Assembly: GCA_018263435.1 (NCBI GenBank)
Contig: JAANXD010000100.1
Coordinates: forward strand, 1 to 58,400
Length of the DNA: 58,400 bases
Source: Candidatus Scalindua arabica
GTDB taxonomy: Bacteria > Planctomycetota > Brocadiia > Brocadiales > Scalinduaceae
Direction: 5' to 3'
Shown here: positions 8,504 through 17,582 of the stretch, piece by piece
Layout: each line of letters opens with the position of its first letter
How positions within the stretch are numbered: the stretch's first letter is position 1
Position numbers and translations under genes: made by a program
The notes under the pieces: generated by a model
The model's input: the letters and a program-made list of their open reading frames with translations, nothing else
Told to the model about the DNA's origin: nothing
The model's database searches: none

Positions 8504-8767
8504 TTATCCTTTCATTTCGTTTATATGTTCTTTATCTGTTTCTGTCTTTTCGCTTTTGTTTTCGTTTTTATTTTCAGCTGTTTCTATTTTATCAGGTTTT
8601 TGTTCTGTCGCATTTTCTACATCATCTTCCACGCCTTTCACACCCTTTTTGAATTCAACGATACCTTTTCCCATAGATTTCATCACTTCCGGAAGCCTTT
8701 TACCAAAGATAAGCAGCGCCACAATAAGGATTATTATCCATTCAATACCTCCCGGCATGCCAAACAT
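8504..8767 (-). CDS. tatA: Sec-independent translocase protein TatA/E
   Basis: This is the pore-forming subunit of the twin-arginine translocase. At 87 residues it has one N-terminal transmembrane helix (GGIEWIIILIVALLIFGKRL), the conserved FGxxLPE-type hinge, an amphipathic helix (VMKSMGKGIVEFKKG) and a charged Lys/Glu-rich tail. No tatB or tatC is nearby. A 32-residue basic protein gene follows immediately. Confidence 0.93.
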   Translation of the reverse strand: MFGMPGGIEWIIILIVALLIFGKRLPEVMKSMGKGIVEFKKGVKGVEDDVENATEQKPDKIETAENKNENKSEKTETDKEHINEMKG

Positions 8768-8819
8768 TTTTCTATCCTCCGTTACTTATAAATTTAACGT
8801 CTAAAAAATTCAAAGTTTA

Positions 8820-9060
8820 TTTGAAAGTGCCTGAATTGAACTAAAGTTTGAAGTGCCTAAAGTTTCGGAAGCACTTTCAGCTCTTATTGTTTTAGTAAAG
8901 CTAATAGTGCCAAAGGCACAAACGTTAACCTTAGCTCACTTTCCTTGCCTACCCCTGCCCGTCCGGCAGGCGGGCGGGGGCGGCAGGAGTTCACTTTATA
9001 CTTCCCACCTAACAGACCGGTGGGCAGGTAGACACTTTTTACAAAGTTGCCGAAGGCAAC
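8820..9060. repeat. Dispersed repeat family C, copy 2, with hairpin at the rluD 3' end
   Basis: It contains 'gaactaaagtttgaagtg', a GC-rich palindrome (cccgtccggcaggcgggc), 'cccacctaacagaccggtgg' and 'acactttttacaaagttgcc', shared with 32158-32276 and partly with 16618-16752. Its edge is the hairpin gttgcc-gaa-ggcaac (9046-9060), directly after the rluD stop codon on the minus strand. The run after it (TTTGT) is a weak terminator tail. Confidence 0.7.
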
Positions 9061-10116
9061 CTAATTTAAAAGAGCCTTAATCTTCCTGAGAGTCGCAATT
9101 AAATTGTGCATATCTTTCGGTATCTCAGCCGTAAATTCCATCGCCTTATTATAGACCGGATGGGTAAATCCGATTTTATAGGCATGCAGTGCCTGTCTCT
9201 CAATAATCGGATCGCTTGTATTATTACACAATTCCGTCAATTTTGCAAGGCTGTGTATATCTTTATTTGAAACAGGTTTAGTTAAGTCTTCTATACAGCA
9301 GGCGTCACTATTACCGTATTCTGAATCGGCTATGACGGGATGGCCTATAGTCTTCATGTGAACTCTTATCTGGTGCGTCCTTCCGGTCTCCAGGATAACC
9401 CTGACTAATGTATAACCCGGAAAGCGTTCTATTACTTCAAAAATGGAGACAGCGTTTTTACCGATATCATGACGAATGGCCATTTTTTTCCTGTCCCTCT
9501 TATCCTTTCCAATCGGCAAATCTATCTTATCAGAGTCCAGTTCCGATTCACCCTTAACCACAGCAAGATACTCTTTCTTTACCGTCCTCTCTTCAAATTG
9601 CAATGCCAGATGCTTATGTACTTTTTCGTCCTTTACCACAAGAATAGCTCCGCTTGTATCCCGATCCAGCCGGTGAACTATTCCCGGCCTTAAAGGGCCG
9701 TTTAATGCAGAAAGAGTATTACAGTGAAAGGCCAGGGCGTTTACCAATGTCCCACTGGCATGGCCGCATGCAGGATGCACCACCATGTCCGGAGATTTAT
9801 TCAGAACCATTAAATATTCGTCTTCGTATATAACATCAAGCGGGATGTCTTCCGGAGTAATATGGTCGTCGGATTTTTCCGGCAGTTGGATTGAGATAGC
9901 ATCGTTTAATTTTATTTCGTAATTATTTTTTACAGCATTGTTGTTTACCTTGACCGCCCCTTCCTTTATAAGCTTCTGTATGCTGCTGCGGGAATAATCC
10001 TGTAACCGCGAAACAAGGTACTTGTCAATTCTCTTTGAAGAATATTTATGTTTGATTACTAACTGAAGTTGACCTGTTTCTTCAAATTCCAGTGTAGCTG
10101 TTTTGCTTAAATTCAT
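9061..10116 (-). CDS. rluD: 23S rRNA pseudouridine synthase RluD-like
   Basis: RluA-family pseudouridine synthase; RluD makes the pseudouridines of helix 69 in 23S rRNA. An S4 RNA-binding domain spans residues 20-80 (KRIDKYLVSRLQDYSRSSIQ). The catalytic motif HRLDRDTSGAILV, with the essential Asp, lies near residue 148. RxHQIRVHMKTIGHPVIADS follows, as in the family. At 351 residues it is slightly longer than usual because of an insert after the Y-G-N-S motif (about 40 residues, Ser/Lys-rich). Confidence 0.92.
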   Translation of the reverse strand: MNLSKTATLEFEETGQLQLVIKHKYSSKRIDKYLVSRLQDYSRSSIQKLIKEGAVKVNNNAVKNNYEIKLNDAISIQLPEKSDDHITPEDIPLDVIYEDEYLMVLNKSPDMVVHPACGHASGTLVNALAFHCNTLSALNGPLRPGIVHRLDRDTSGAILVVKDEKVHKHLALQFEERTVKKEYLAVVKGESELDSDKIDLPIGKDKRDRKKMAIRHDIGKNAVSIFEVIERFPGYTLVRVILETGRTHQIRVHMKTIGHPVIADSEYGNSDACCIEDLTKPVSNKDIHSLAKLTELCNNTSDPIIERQALHAYKIGFTHPVYNKAMEFTAEIPKDMHNLIATLRKIKALLN

Positions 10117-10136
10117 TGTATTTTAGTAGATATTAA

Positions 10137-10224
10137 TAAGCTGAGGAAGACTTTTAAATCATTAACCACCCCATTTCCCCTCCTTCGCAAGGAGGGGATT
10201 AAGGGGAGGTCTTCCTCGATTTAT
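10137..10224. repeat. MITE-like repeat family B, copy 2
   Basis: The core ccaccccatttcccctcctt-cgc-aaggaggggattaagggg is the same as at 52859-52900. Inverted arms flank it: aataagctgaggaagac on the left and gtcttcctcgatttatt on the right, matching at about 14 of 17 positions. It sits between rluD and the TPR gene. Confidence 0.7.
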
Positions 10225-10239
10225 TGAAATTTACGTATT

Positions 10240-10896
10240 TTATTCAATATCTTCCAGTCGGTATGCAGCCATTTTTGCACTACTGCTTTCAGGGAATGAA
10301 CCGATTACATCTTTGTATGCCGCCACGGCGGAAGTCAATTCTCCTAATTTCTCATAGCACCTTCCAGCATCCAGCTTCACCTGTGCTTTAAGGTATGTGG
10401 ATTCCGGTGCCCTTGCAATCTCTTCAAATTGTTCGATGGCCTCTTTCAGCTCTCCCTTTTCCTCAAGAGCGTAACCTAAAGAGTGCCTTATGATGGGCGC
10501 CAGTGGATGTTTGCCAAAACGTGCCAGGAACTCCCTGTATGTGACAATTGCCTCATCGTGTTTTTTTGCCTTATATTGTGCATTGCCCAGTTCTAAGAGC
10601 AGCCAGGGAGTAGCGTCTGTCGTTGATAGATTATCCTTTAGAAACGTATACTCACTAATGGCGCCTTCGAGTGCTTCTGTCTTTTTTTCAGGTCCCTCAT
10701 TCTCAGCAACTGATAATTCGTAGTTAATCTGGTAAACCCGACTCCAGACTTCGTTGAAATCTTTAGCCCCCTTCTGGCTGAACAGATATGTGGGTACGCC
10801 GGCTGCGACAGCTACGCCAATGCCGATAGCTATCCATAACCCATAATCTTGAAAAAACTTTGTAAAATTCCGAATTCTCTCTTTTGTAGCTTCCAT
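10240..10896 (-). CDS. Membrane-anchored TPR protein (YfgM-like)
   Basis: A 218-residue protein. One N-terminal transmembrane segment (LWIAIGIGVAVAAGVPTYLF, residues about 20-40) is followed by a periplasmic-type helical region. At least three TPR units can be seen: AQYKAKKHDEAIVTYREFLA, LGYALEEKGELKEAIEQFEE and AGRCYEKLGELTSAVAAYKD. The architecture matches YfgM, the SecYEG-associated periplasmic chaperone partner, but single-helix TPR proteins are common and no bamB or similar neighbour supports the name. Confidence 0.75.
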   Translation of the reverse strand: MEATKERIRNFTKFFQDYGLWIAIGIGVAVAAGVPTYLFSQKGAKDFNEVWSRVYQINYELSVAENEGPEKKTEALEGAISEYTFLKDNLSTTDATPWLLLELGNAQYKAKKHDEAIVTYREFLARFGKHPLAPIIRHSLGYALEEKGELKEAIEQFEEIARAPESTYLKAQVKLDAGRCYEKLGELTSAVAAYKDVIGSFPESSSAKMAAYRLEDIE

Positions 10897-10986
10897 AGGA
10901 TTTTATATATTATTGTGTAACGTAAACTTGTATCAAGGACCAAACCCTGTTATTTACGAAAACGTTTTAAAAAAGTAAATTATAAA

Positions 10987-11060
10987 TACGCCCGAGAGGA
11001 TTCGAACCTCTGACCTACGATTTAGGAAACCGTTGCTCTATCCATCTGAGCTACGGGCGC
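10987..11060 (-). tRNA. tRNA-Arg (anticodon CCU)
   Basis: The minus strand folds as a standard cloverleaf. The acceptor arm is GCGCCCG with CGGGCGT. The D arm is in AGCTCAGATGGATAGAGC, and the anticodon arm is ACGGT-TTCCTAA-ATCGT with anticodon CCT (11024-11026). The T arm carries GGTTCGAATCC. The CCU anticodon reads AGG (Arg). The 3' CCA is not encoded; genomic bases after the discriminator are TTTATA. It lies between the TPR gene and apt on the same strand. Confidence 0.96.
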
Positions 11061-11084
11061 TTTTTCAATTGTTCAAGTCAAATT

Positions 11085-11117
11085 GAAAAAGGCCGGCAAT
11101 CAATATAATGCCGGCCT
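11085..11117 (-). terminator. Rho-independent terminator after apt
   Basis: On the minus strand, AGGCCGGCA pairs with TGCCGGCCT across a ten-base AT-rich loop and is followed by TTTTTC. It lies 28 bases past the apt stop and just before the tRNA gene. This fits transcription stopping after the rpsA-apt run. Confidence 0.85.
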
Positions 11118-11144
11118 CAATATCGAACACCCTGAATTATTACT

Positions 11145-11654
11145 TCAGTATTGAATTAGAGAGAAGACATCATATTTGCTTAACATCTCTTTTCCATTCA
11201 GGAAACCCAGTTCGATTAAGAAAGCACATCCCGCAATCTTACCGCCAAGCGATTCTACTAATTTACAACTGGCAGCCATGGTTCCACCGGTTGCCAGAAG
11301 ATCGTCCAGCATCAAAACATTATCACCGGCTTTTACTGCGTCTTTGTGTATCTGAAGTGTATCGGTACCATATTCCAGATCGTATGTCATGCTGGCTGTT
11401 TCATAGGGAAGCTTTCCCGGTTTCCTGACGGGTACAAATCCTGCATTTAAGTTTATGGCGACTGCGGGGCCAAAAAGGAATCCCCTCGCCTCTGCACCCA
11501 CGATTACATCGATTTTCTGGTTCGCGTAGTGATCAGAGAACTTGTCGACAATTTCCTTCAAACTCGAAGGATTTTGTAATAGTGGAGTTATATCTTTAAA
11601 AACAATTCCCTCTTTGGGAAAATCGGGAATATCACGAACCAGCTCTTTAAGCAA
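11145..11654 (-). CDS. apt: Adenine phosphoribosyltransferase
   Basis: Salvages adenine to AMP using PRPP. It is 169 residues, normal for the family. The start LVRDIPDFPKEGIVFKDITP and the PRPP loop VLMLDDLLATGGTM are characteristic, as are VGAEARGFLFG and PVRKPGKLPYET. It follows rpsA by 64 bases on the same strand and ends at a strong terminator. Confidence 0.96.
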   Translation of the reverse strand: MLKELVRDIPDFPKEGIVFKDITPLLQNPSSLKEIVDKFSDHYANQKIDVIVGAEARGFLFGPAVAINLNAGFVPVRKPGKLPYETASMTYDLEYGTDTLQIHKDAVKAGDNVLMLDDLLATGGTMAASCKLVESLGGKIAGCAFLIELGFLNGKEMLSKYDVFSLIQY

Positions 11655-11718
11655 TTTTTATTCTTCCTTTTATATAACCGTTCAGTTCGCGTAGAACTGC
11701 TTTTTAACTTGAGAACTT

Positions 11719-13515
11719 CTAAGCTTTATCTTTCGCTTCATCAGGTTTTTCTTCAGTAGCGTCTTCAACAACTTCTGCTTCTGCAGCTTTTTCTTCAACA
11801 GTGTCTTCGATAACTGCTTCAGGAGCTGCTGCTTCAGCTTGTTCTTCCTGCGGTTTTTCTTCCTTCCCTGACGCATTCGCAACACCTTTAAGGCTAAGGC
11901 CTATCTTTCTCGCCTCAGGTTCTATCTTTACAATCTTTACATCCAGTTCCTGTCCGATGGAAAGAACACTTTCAAGGTTTTTAATCTTTTCATTGGACAC
12001 CTCTGAAATATGCAATAATCCTTCCAGGCCGTTACCCATGTCTATGAATGCACCAAAATCGGTCATCTTGGTAACCTTGCCTTTTACAGTATCACCGACG
12101 GCATATTTTTCCGGTATCTCTTTTTTCCATGGATCTTCTGTGAGCTGTTTAATACCTAATGATACCCTCTTTTTCTCCTTATCAACTGAGAGTATTTCAA
12201 CTTCTATCTTATCACCTTTTTTGATTATTTCTGAAGGGTGTGTAACTTTCTTTGACCATGACATGTCTGATATATGCAGAAGGCCATCTATGCCTTCATC
12301 GATTTCTATAAATGCCCCGTAATTCGTCAAATTCCTGACCCGTCCCTTTATCTTATGTCCGGGCTGGTATTTTTCTTCTATATTTGTCCATGGATTCAGT
12401 TCAACTTGTTTAATACTCAAGGAAATTTCTTCTTTATCCTTGTTTATATTTAATACTATGGCCTCAACAGAGTCTCCAATGGCAACCACTTCCGAAGGAT
12501 GATTTATACGTCTTGTCCACGACATTTCAGAAATATGCACCAACCCTTCGATACCAGTTTCCAGTTTGACAAATGCACCATACGACATAATGTTCACTAC
12601 CTGCCCTTGAATTTTTGAACTAATCGGATATCTTTCCTCTACGTTTGCCCATGGGTTTTCTGTCTTCTGTTTTAATCCAAGAGAAACCTTGTCCTTTACT
12701 TCATCAATGTCGAGTATCTTTACTTCTGTCTCATCACCGATCGCCAGCATTTCCGAAGGATGACTAATCCTCCCCCAACTCATATCTGTAATGTGAAGCA
12801 GCCCGTCTATACCTCCAAGATCAATAAACGCACCAAAGTCTGCAATGTTCTTAACTACGCCATTCACAACCTGCCCGACCTCAACACTGCTCAGGAACTC
12901 ACGTTTCAGTTTATTTCGTTCTTCTTCTATAAGTTTTCTTCTTGATACTATAATATTCTGTTGTACTTCATCGATTTTTAATATCTTGCACGTCACTTCA
13001 GTACCAATATATTCGGCAATCTCACCTGGAGGTTTAACATCGATTTGTGATGCCGGTAAAAAGATTGGAATGCCCACATCAACCAGCAATCCACCTTTTA
13101 TTTTTCTTACCACCTTGCCTGTTACTACGTCTCCCTCTTTATATTTATCAACTATTTTTTCCCAACCACGAATACGATCTGCCTTACGTTTTGAAATCTG
13201 GATTAAACCTGTGTCATCTTCAAATGACTCCAGCATTACCTCTATCTCATTTCCAACTTCAACATCCTCAGCGCTGTCAAATTCAGAGAGCGGAACTGTT
13301 CCTTCTGATTTATATCCTGTATCTAATATTACATTATTACCTATAACACCCAGTATCCTGCCTTTTAAGATCGTTCCTAAATCGAACTTTTTAACTGAAG
13401 TGTCGAAGACTGCCTCAATCTTTTCAAGGCTGTCGCCTCCTATTATTTCCTCAAGTTCCTTCTCTATCTCTTCCTGATTAATCTCGTATTCTTCTAAAAT
13501 AATTTTATTGACCAT
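11719..13515 (-). CDS. rpsA: 30S ribosomal protein S1
   Basis: It binds mRNA on the small ribosomal subunit to aid initiation. The 598 residues hold six S1 domains, at roughly 50-120, 135-205, 215-285, 300-370, 387-457 and 474-545. The last four repeat the FGAFIDLGGIDGLLHITDMS / HPSEMLAIGDETEVKI pattern. The C-terminal 45 residues are Glu/Ala-rich (EEKPQEEQAEAAAPEAV) and low in complexity. It follows cmk by 59 bases, the cmk-rpsA order seen in many bacteria. Confidence 0.95.
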   Translation of the reverse strand: MVNKIILEEYEINQEEIEKELEEIIGGDSLEKIEAVFDTSVKKFDLGTILKGRILGVIGNNVILDTGYKSEGTVPLSEFDSAEDVEVGNEIEVMLESFEDDTGLIQISKRKADRIRGWEKIVDKYKEGDVVTGKVVRKIKGGLLVDVGIPIFLPASQIDVKPPGEIAEYIGTEVTCKILKIDEVQQNIIVSRRKLIEEERNKLKREFLSSVEVGQVVNGVVKNIADFGAFIDLGGIDGLLHITDMSWGRISHPSEMLAIGDETEVKILDIDEVKDKVSLGLKQKTENPWANVEERYPISSKIQGQVVNIMSYGAFVKLETGIEGLVHISEMSWTRRINHPSEVVAIGDSVEAIVLNINKDKEEISLSIKQVELNPWTNIEEKYQPGHKIKGRVRNLTNYGAFIEIDEGIDGLLHISDMSWSKKVTHPSEIIKKGDKIEVEILSVDKEKKRVSLGIKQLTEDPWKKEIPEKYAVGDTVKGKVTKMTDFGAFIDMGNGLEGLLHISEVSNEKIKNLESVLSIGQELDVKIVKIEPEARKIGLSLKGVANASGKEEKPQEEQAEAAAPEAVIEDTVEEKAAEAEVVEDATEEKPDEAKDKA

Positions 13516-13574
13516 TAAAAAAGTTCTCCAAAAACAAAGTTAATGTACTGCTAAATAAAGTTTAAAATATAAAG

Positions 13575-14243
13575 TTAATCTGTTTGCTGCTCTCTTCCAA
13601 TCTCTTTAATCAAGATGTCAACCACTCCCTCTGCATTCATGTTAGTCGTGTCAAGGTAAAAGGCGTCAGGTACTCTTTTAAGAGGAGCGAACTGTCTTGT
13701 CGAATCTCTGTGATCCCTCTGGCTGAGATCCTCTGCTACATTATCTATGTCGCTTTCGTCGTCACATGTCTCCAGTTCAGAATGACGCCTCTTCGCTCTC
13801 TCCCTGATGTCTGCATCCATGTAAATCTTTTTATCTGCATCCGGGAAGACAACCGTACACATGTCTCTGCCTTCGGCAACAATGTCTTTTCCCCTTGCAA
13901 AGTCTCTCTGAAGTTTAACCATTTTCTTCCGGACAAACTCCAGGCCGGATACATGATGAATGTTTTCAGTTATAGACGGCTGTCTTATCTCTCCTGTTAC
14001 ATTAACACCATCTACAAATACCTCTGAGCCATTTGCTGAACAGTCTATCCTGATATCGGTCTCATTCACCAGCTTAAGGAGCCCTTCCTTATCACTGAAA
14101 TCAATACCCGCACTGCGGGCTTTCCATGTAAAAGCCCTGTACATGGCACCACTATCAAGATACGTAAATCCAAGGCGCTCAGCCAATCTTTTTGCTGCAG
14201 TACTCTTTCCAGACCCGGCTGGCCCATCGATCGCTATGATCAA
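13575..14243 (-). CDS. cmk: Cytidylate kinase
   Basis: Phosphorylates CMP and dCMP with ATP. It is 222 residues with the P-loop GPAGSGKST at residue 6, LGFTYLDSGAMYRAFTWKA, the RQPSITENIHHVSGLEFVRK segment and EGRDMCTVVFPDADKKIYMD. All are standard cmk motifs. It heads the cmk-rpsA-apt run on the minus strand. Confidence 0.95.
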   Translation of the reverse strand: MIIAIDGPAGSGKSTAAKRLAERLGFTYLDSGAMYRAFTWKARSAGIDFSDKEGLLKLVNETDIRIDCSANGSEVFVDGVNVTGEIRQPSITENIHHVSGLEFVRKKMVKLQRDFARGKDIVAEGRDMCTVVFPDADKKIYMDADIRERAKRRHSELETCDDESDIDNVAEDLSQRDHRDSTRQFAPLKRVPDAFYLDTTNMNAEGVVDILIKEIGREQQTD

Positions 14244-14356
14244 TAGGTATCTCCGATACTACTAATAAGCTTTTAGAAGAGGCGAAACTTTCTTTTATAA
14301 CAAAGCGTATTTATTAATGCAAGATATTTTTATGTTACTATTATTACACTACTTAG

Positions 14357-14947
14357 CTAACGGTTTTTCTCTATTTTCTTAAATTTTTCTTCAAATGCAA
14401 CTGCTACGCTCCCGGACTTTATCATTACAGACGCCTCATGGTTTTTTCTCAATGCACTGTAGGTCCAGTTTGTACTTCCAATGATCGTTATATACTTATC
14501 AATAATCAGTACCTTGTTATGGGTTACCCTGTTTTCGTTATCATAAAAGACGGGTACACCATTTTCTGAAAGCAGTTCATATGCGTATTCACTCTTTCTC
14601 TCTATTACATTACGATTTTTGCCTTTTTCCCAGAATTTAACATTCTGATCAAAAATTACCTGAACTTCCACTCCCCTCTTATGAGCATTTATGAGGTCAA
14701 GAACCAGTTTATACTCATCACCTCCCTTATGTTTTGGATCCAGTTTTGCCATGAACATAACACACAGTATAGACTTTTCGGCATTGGCCAATGCCTTATG
14801 GACTGCCGGATAATATTCTGTGTCAACGAGAGGGATTACGTCATCTACCGGTAGAGAATAAACAGGCTTTGTCCCGAGTGATAAAACCGAAATGAAAATG
14901 AGGATTAAGTATACTAAGACGGTGGATATTTTATTTTTAAGCTTCAT
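14357..14947 (-). CDS. Exported PLD-family nuclease/phosphodiesterase
   Basis: A 196-residue protein with an N-terminal hydrophobic signal (TVLVYLILIFISVLSLGT) and a single HKD motif, HNKVLIIDKYITIIGSTNW, near residue 145. Single-motif members such as the Nuc endonuclease dimerise to form the active site and act on DNA or phospholipids outside the cytoplasm. The segment NAEKSILCVMFMAKLD fits the family. No partner gene is obvious; the flanks are repeats. Confidence 0.82.
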   Translation of the reverse strand: MKLKNKISTVLVYLILIFISVLSLGTKPVYSLPVDDVIPLVDTEYYPAVHKALANAEKSILCVMFMAKLDPKHKGGDEYKLVLDLINAHKRGVEVQVIFDQNVKFWEKGKNRNVIERKSEYAYELLSENGVPVFYDNENRVTHNKVLIIDKYITIIGSTNWTYSALRKNHEASVMIKSGSVAVAFEEKFKKIEKNR

Positions 14948-14965
14948 TTTGTAGTTTAATATATA

Positions 14966-15222
14966 GATAACACTTCGACTCCGCTCAGTGTGACGTCATC
15001 CTCCGCCTAACTGACTGGCGGACAGGTGAGCGGAGTCGAAGGATAACAAACAAATTCCAATTACTAAAATTCAAAATACCTAAACAAACTGATTTTGGTC
15101 ATTCCTGTTTTGAGATTTGGAGTCTCCGCCCAGGCGGATCAGCCTCGGGCATAACTTACGAAAGTAAGACTGCCTCACTCTCGCCCGCCTGACTGATTGT
15201 CGGGCAAGTGAGGATTCCAGAT
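14966..15222. repeat. Palindrome plus dispersed repeat family A, copy 2
   Basis: First comes the inverted pair cttcgactccgctca / tgagcggagtcgaag (about 14972-15041). Next is an AT-rich stretch related to 5278-5445. Then comes the family A unit at 15104-15220, nearly identical to 1779-1900 except for small changes, including a four-base cgcc difference. No gene lies in this 326-base gap. Confidence 0.75.
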
Positions 15223-15273
15223 TTGAGTTTTGCCCGTCCGAACGGATTCATCCAGGCGGGTAATTTTATACTG

Positions 15274-16608
15274 TTAGACACGGCACTTACCCATAACAAA
15301 CTGGGGCAAGGCACTTTCGACATATACATCTACAATTTCATTCATTAAATCATCAGTACCGTCAAACAGGACCTTTATATACCTGTCTGAATAACCGCAC
15401 AGTTTTCCCGTTTTCCTGTCTCTGGTTCCTTCTACCAGGATACTTATGTTTCTCCCGATAAATGACTCCTTATATCTTAAAGATGTTTCTGCTGTCAGAG
15501 ATTCAAGTTCTTTCTTTCGTGCCTTAATCTCGGAAGGTTTGCAATGGCCAGGCATTTTAGCGGCAGGAGTGTCTTCACGTGGGCTATATGGGAAGATGTG
15601 TGTTCTGCTGAATCCGGCCTGTTCACAAAGCCTCAGTGTATTTTCAAAATGTTCCCTCTCCTCCCCAGGAAAGCCAACCATTACGTCTGTCGATATTGAC
15701 GGCAGTTCCAGTCTTTCTCTGATCTTTTCCAATGTACTGAGATATTGAGCAGAGTTATACTTTCTGTTCATCCTCTTCAGGATATAATTATCTCCGCTCT
15801 GCAGAGGCAGATGAAAGTGAGGGCAGACCTTATCCGAATTCGCAATTAAGTCAATCAGGCCATCCGTAATCTCATTTACCTCTATAGAGCTAAGTCTTAT
15901 TCTCTCTAATCCCGGAAGAGTTTGAAGTTCTTCTAATACGTTTATAATACTTACCTGATATCCCACCTCCTTGCCGTATGCTCCAAGATGAATACCGGTA
16001 AGCACAATCTCCTTATAGCCATTGCTTATCAGATGTTCTGCTTCAAAAAGAATATCATCTATCTTTTTGCTTATGACTTTACCTCTGACATAAGGAATTA
16101 TGCAGTAAGAACAGAAAATGTCGCATCCGTCTTCAATCTTTAGAAACGCCCTAGTATGACCGTCAAACTTACTGATCTTCAGGTTGAATGCAGATTCATT
16201 ACGGCGTAGTTTCTTTGTGTGCGGCTCTCTAATGTTGCTTGAAACCGGTACGGAATTATTATCGGAAAGAAAACCGTTTTTTACAAAATCAATTATCCTG
16301 CTCTCTTTGCCCTTTTCAAAGACATAGCCGACGCCATCAATCTTCTTAATTGCCTCTGCATCTGATTCAGCATAGCATCCTGTAACGATCACGGTTGCGT
16401 CAGGGTTATTCCTCACAACCTTCCTGATTTGTTGACGTGATTTTTCATCACTTGTAGAGGTAACCGTACACGTGTTTATAACGCATAAATCAACAGGAGA
16501 GCTAATAGGAGTTTCTTCATATCCACTTGACATAATGGCCTCCCTTAGTGCCTGGGTTTCGTATTGGTTTACTTTACATCCAAGAGTAATAAAGGTACAA
16601 GTTTTCAT
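15274..16608 (-). CDS. mtaB: tRNA t6A37 methylthiotransferase MtaB
   Basis: A radical-SAM enzyme that adds a methylthio group to t6A37 of tRNAs. The N-terminal domain has the three cluster cysteines in TLGCKVNQYE, INTCTVT and VTGCYAES. The SAM cluster motif is CDIFCSYCIIPYVRG near residue 160, and a C-terminal TRAM-like part ends the protein. At 444 residues it is family length. The short start (TLGCKVNQYET rather than the MiaB form) and the motif CYAES favour MtaB over MiaB or RimO. Confidence 0.92.
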   Translation of the reverse strand: MKTCTFITLGCKVNQYETQALREAIMSSGYEETPISSPVDLCVINTCTVTSTSDEKSRQQIRKVVRNNPDATVIVTGCYAESDAEAIKKIDGVGYVFEKGKESRIIDFVKNGFLSDNNSVPVSSNIREPHTKKLRRNESAFNLKISKFDGHTRAFLKIEDGCDIFCSYCIIPYVRGKVISKKIDDILFEAEHLISNGYKEIVLTGIHLGAYGKEVGYQVSIINVLEELQTLPGLERIRLSSIEVNEITDGLIDLIANSDKVCPHFHLPLQSGDNYILKRMNRKYNSAQYLSTLEKIRERLELPSISTDVMVGFPGEEREHFENTLRLCEQAGFSRTHIFPYSPREDTPAAKMPGHCKPSEIKARKKELESLTAETSLRYKESFIGRNISILVEGTRDRKTGKLCGYSDRYIKVLFDGTDDLMNEIVDVYVESALPQFVMGKCRV

Positions 16609-16617
16609 GGCATAAAA

Positions 16618-16752
16618 AAGTTAAAAGTGCCTACCCGCCCACCGGTCTGTTAGGTGGGAAGTTTGAAGTGAGCTAAAGTTATGGTAAAAGACAAATCTCT
16701 TTTCTTAACTTTAGGCGTTTTAGTTCACTTTAGACACTTCAAACTTTTTAAG
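16618..16752. repeat. Dispersed repeat family C, copy 3
   Basis: It contains 'gtgcctacccgcccaccggt', 'gtttgaagtgagctaaagtt' and 'acaaatctctttt', then the inverted 'gttcactttagacacttc'. The first and last parts face each other, so the unit is itself an imperfect inverted repeat. It sits between mtaB and a small unknown gene. Confidence 0.65.
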
Positions 16753-16880
16753 ATATTAAAAACATCACTTGACACTATATTACGACAGATATAGACTTTA
16801 ATTCAATAATAAACTTGCCAAAATATAACGACATAATTATTGACTGGAATGAAACCCCTAAAAATTGCGGAGGATAAAAT

Positions 16881-17078
16881 ATGGGAAATAATACACTAAA
16901 TAACCAGTATATTTTGTATTCGATCAACGTTGAAGATGCCCAGGCCGTAGCAAACGAAATCATTGATAGGGATTTGACTGATAGCGAAATCAAAAAAGTT
17001 GAAGCAAGACTGGGTGACTATTTGCCGAATTGGTTTGATTTGCTGGAGATGGCAATTGATGATGTTGTTGAAGAATAG
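16881..17078 (+). CDS. Unknown small acidic protein (65 aa)
   Basis: A 65-residue frame preceded by a good ribosome site (GCGGAGG, about nine bases before ATG). The product is acidic and predicted helical (VEDAQAVANEIIDRDLTDSE, WFDLLEMAIDDVVEE). I do not recognise the family. A possible promoter (TTGACA at 16769, TAGACT at 16792, spacing 17) lies upstream. It is the first gene of the restriction-related islet. Confidence 0.6.
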   Translation: MGNNTLNNQYILYSINVEDAQAVANEIIDRDLTDSEIKKVEARLGDYLPNWFDLLEMAIDDVVEE

Positions 17079-17161
17079 TATTTGGTCAAATTTTCAAAAA
17101 GTTTAAAATGGAAATTCTATCAATTTATGTGTAAGCAGTAGAAACGGATTAAAGAGTAATT

Positions 17162-17581
17162 ATGGAATACACAGAAGCAAGACAACTTGTATGCAATTAT
17201 CTGGCAAAGCATCATAAAAAGATTGCTTCAAATGAAGAAATAGAGGCAATTATTACGCATTGGTTTCTTAACCCCAGTATTCGTCCGCCATATTTTTCAA
17301 GTGCAGCATATAAGGCCTGTAAACAACTGTTCGGTTTGTCCCTGACAGAGATAAGCAATAAATCACTCGTAAGAGAAGAATCAGCACCCTACCAACTAAA
17401 ATTTGATTTTGTTTATAACCGTATCCCGTATCCCCCTCCTGAAAAATATGAATTCAGTTTTATTGATCTGTTTGCTGGAATTGGTGGATTCAGGATTGCG
17501 TTACAGAATGTTGGAGGAAAATGTGTTTTTACAAGTGAATGGGATAAACATGCAAAAAAGACATCATTCAAGGAAAAGTAA
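17162..17581 (+). pseudogene. Truncated DNA (cytosine-5) methyltransferase
   Basis: The first 95 residues are an N-terminal extension seen in some type II methyltransferases. Motif I then appears as [16 protein letters not shown], followed by [13 protein letters not shown] (motif II). Six residues later the frame ends. A complete enzyme would carry a further 250 or so residues, including the PCQ catalytic loop and target-recognition domain, and none of this is found downstream. The protein cannot methylate DNA. A deletion fused the motif II end to the region before the next gene. Confidence 0.85.
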
Positions 17582-17582
17582 T

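Noticed and set aside
8405-8804. Two plus-strand ORFs rich in Phe and Ser opposite tatA
   Set aside because: They are antisense shadows of tatA and of the basic small protein; composition is typical of reversed Lys/Glu-rich coding.
12845-13477. Long plus-strand ORF opposite rpsA
   Set aside because: Antisense shadow; rpsA is unmistakable on the minus strand.
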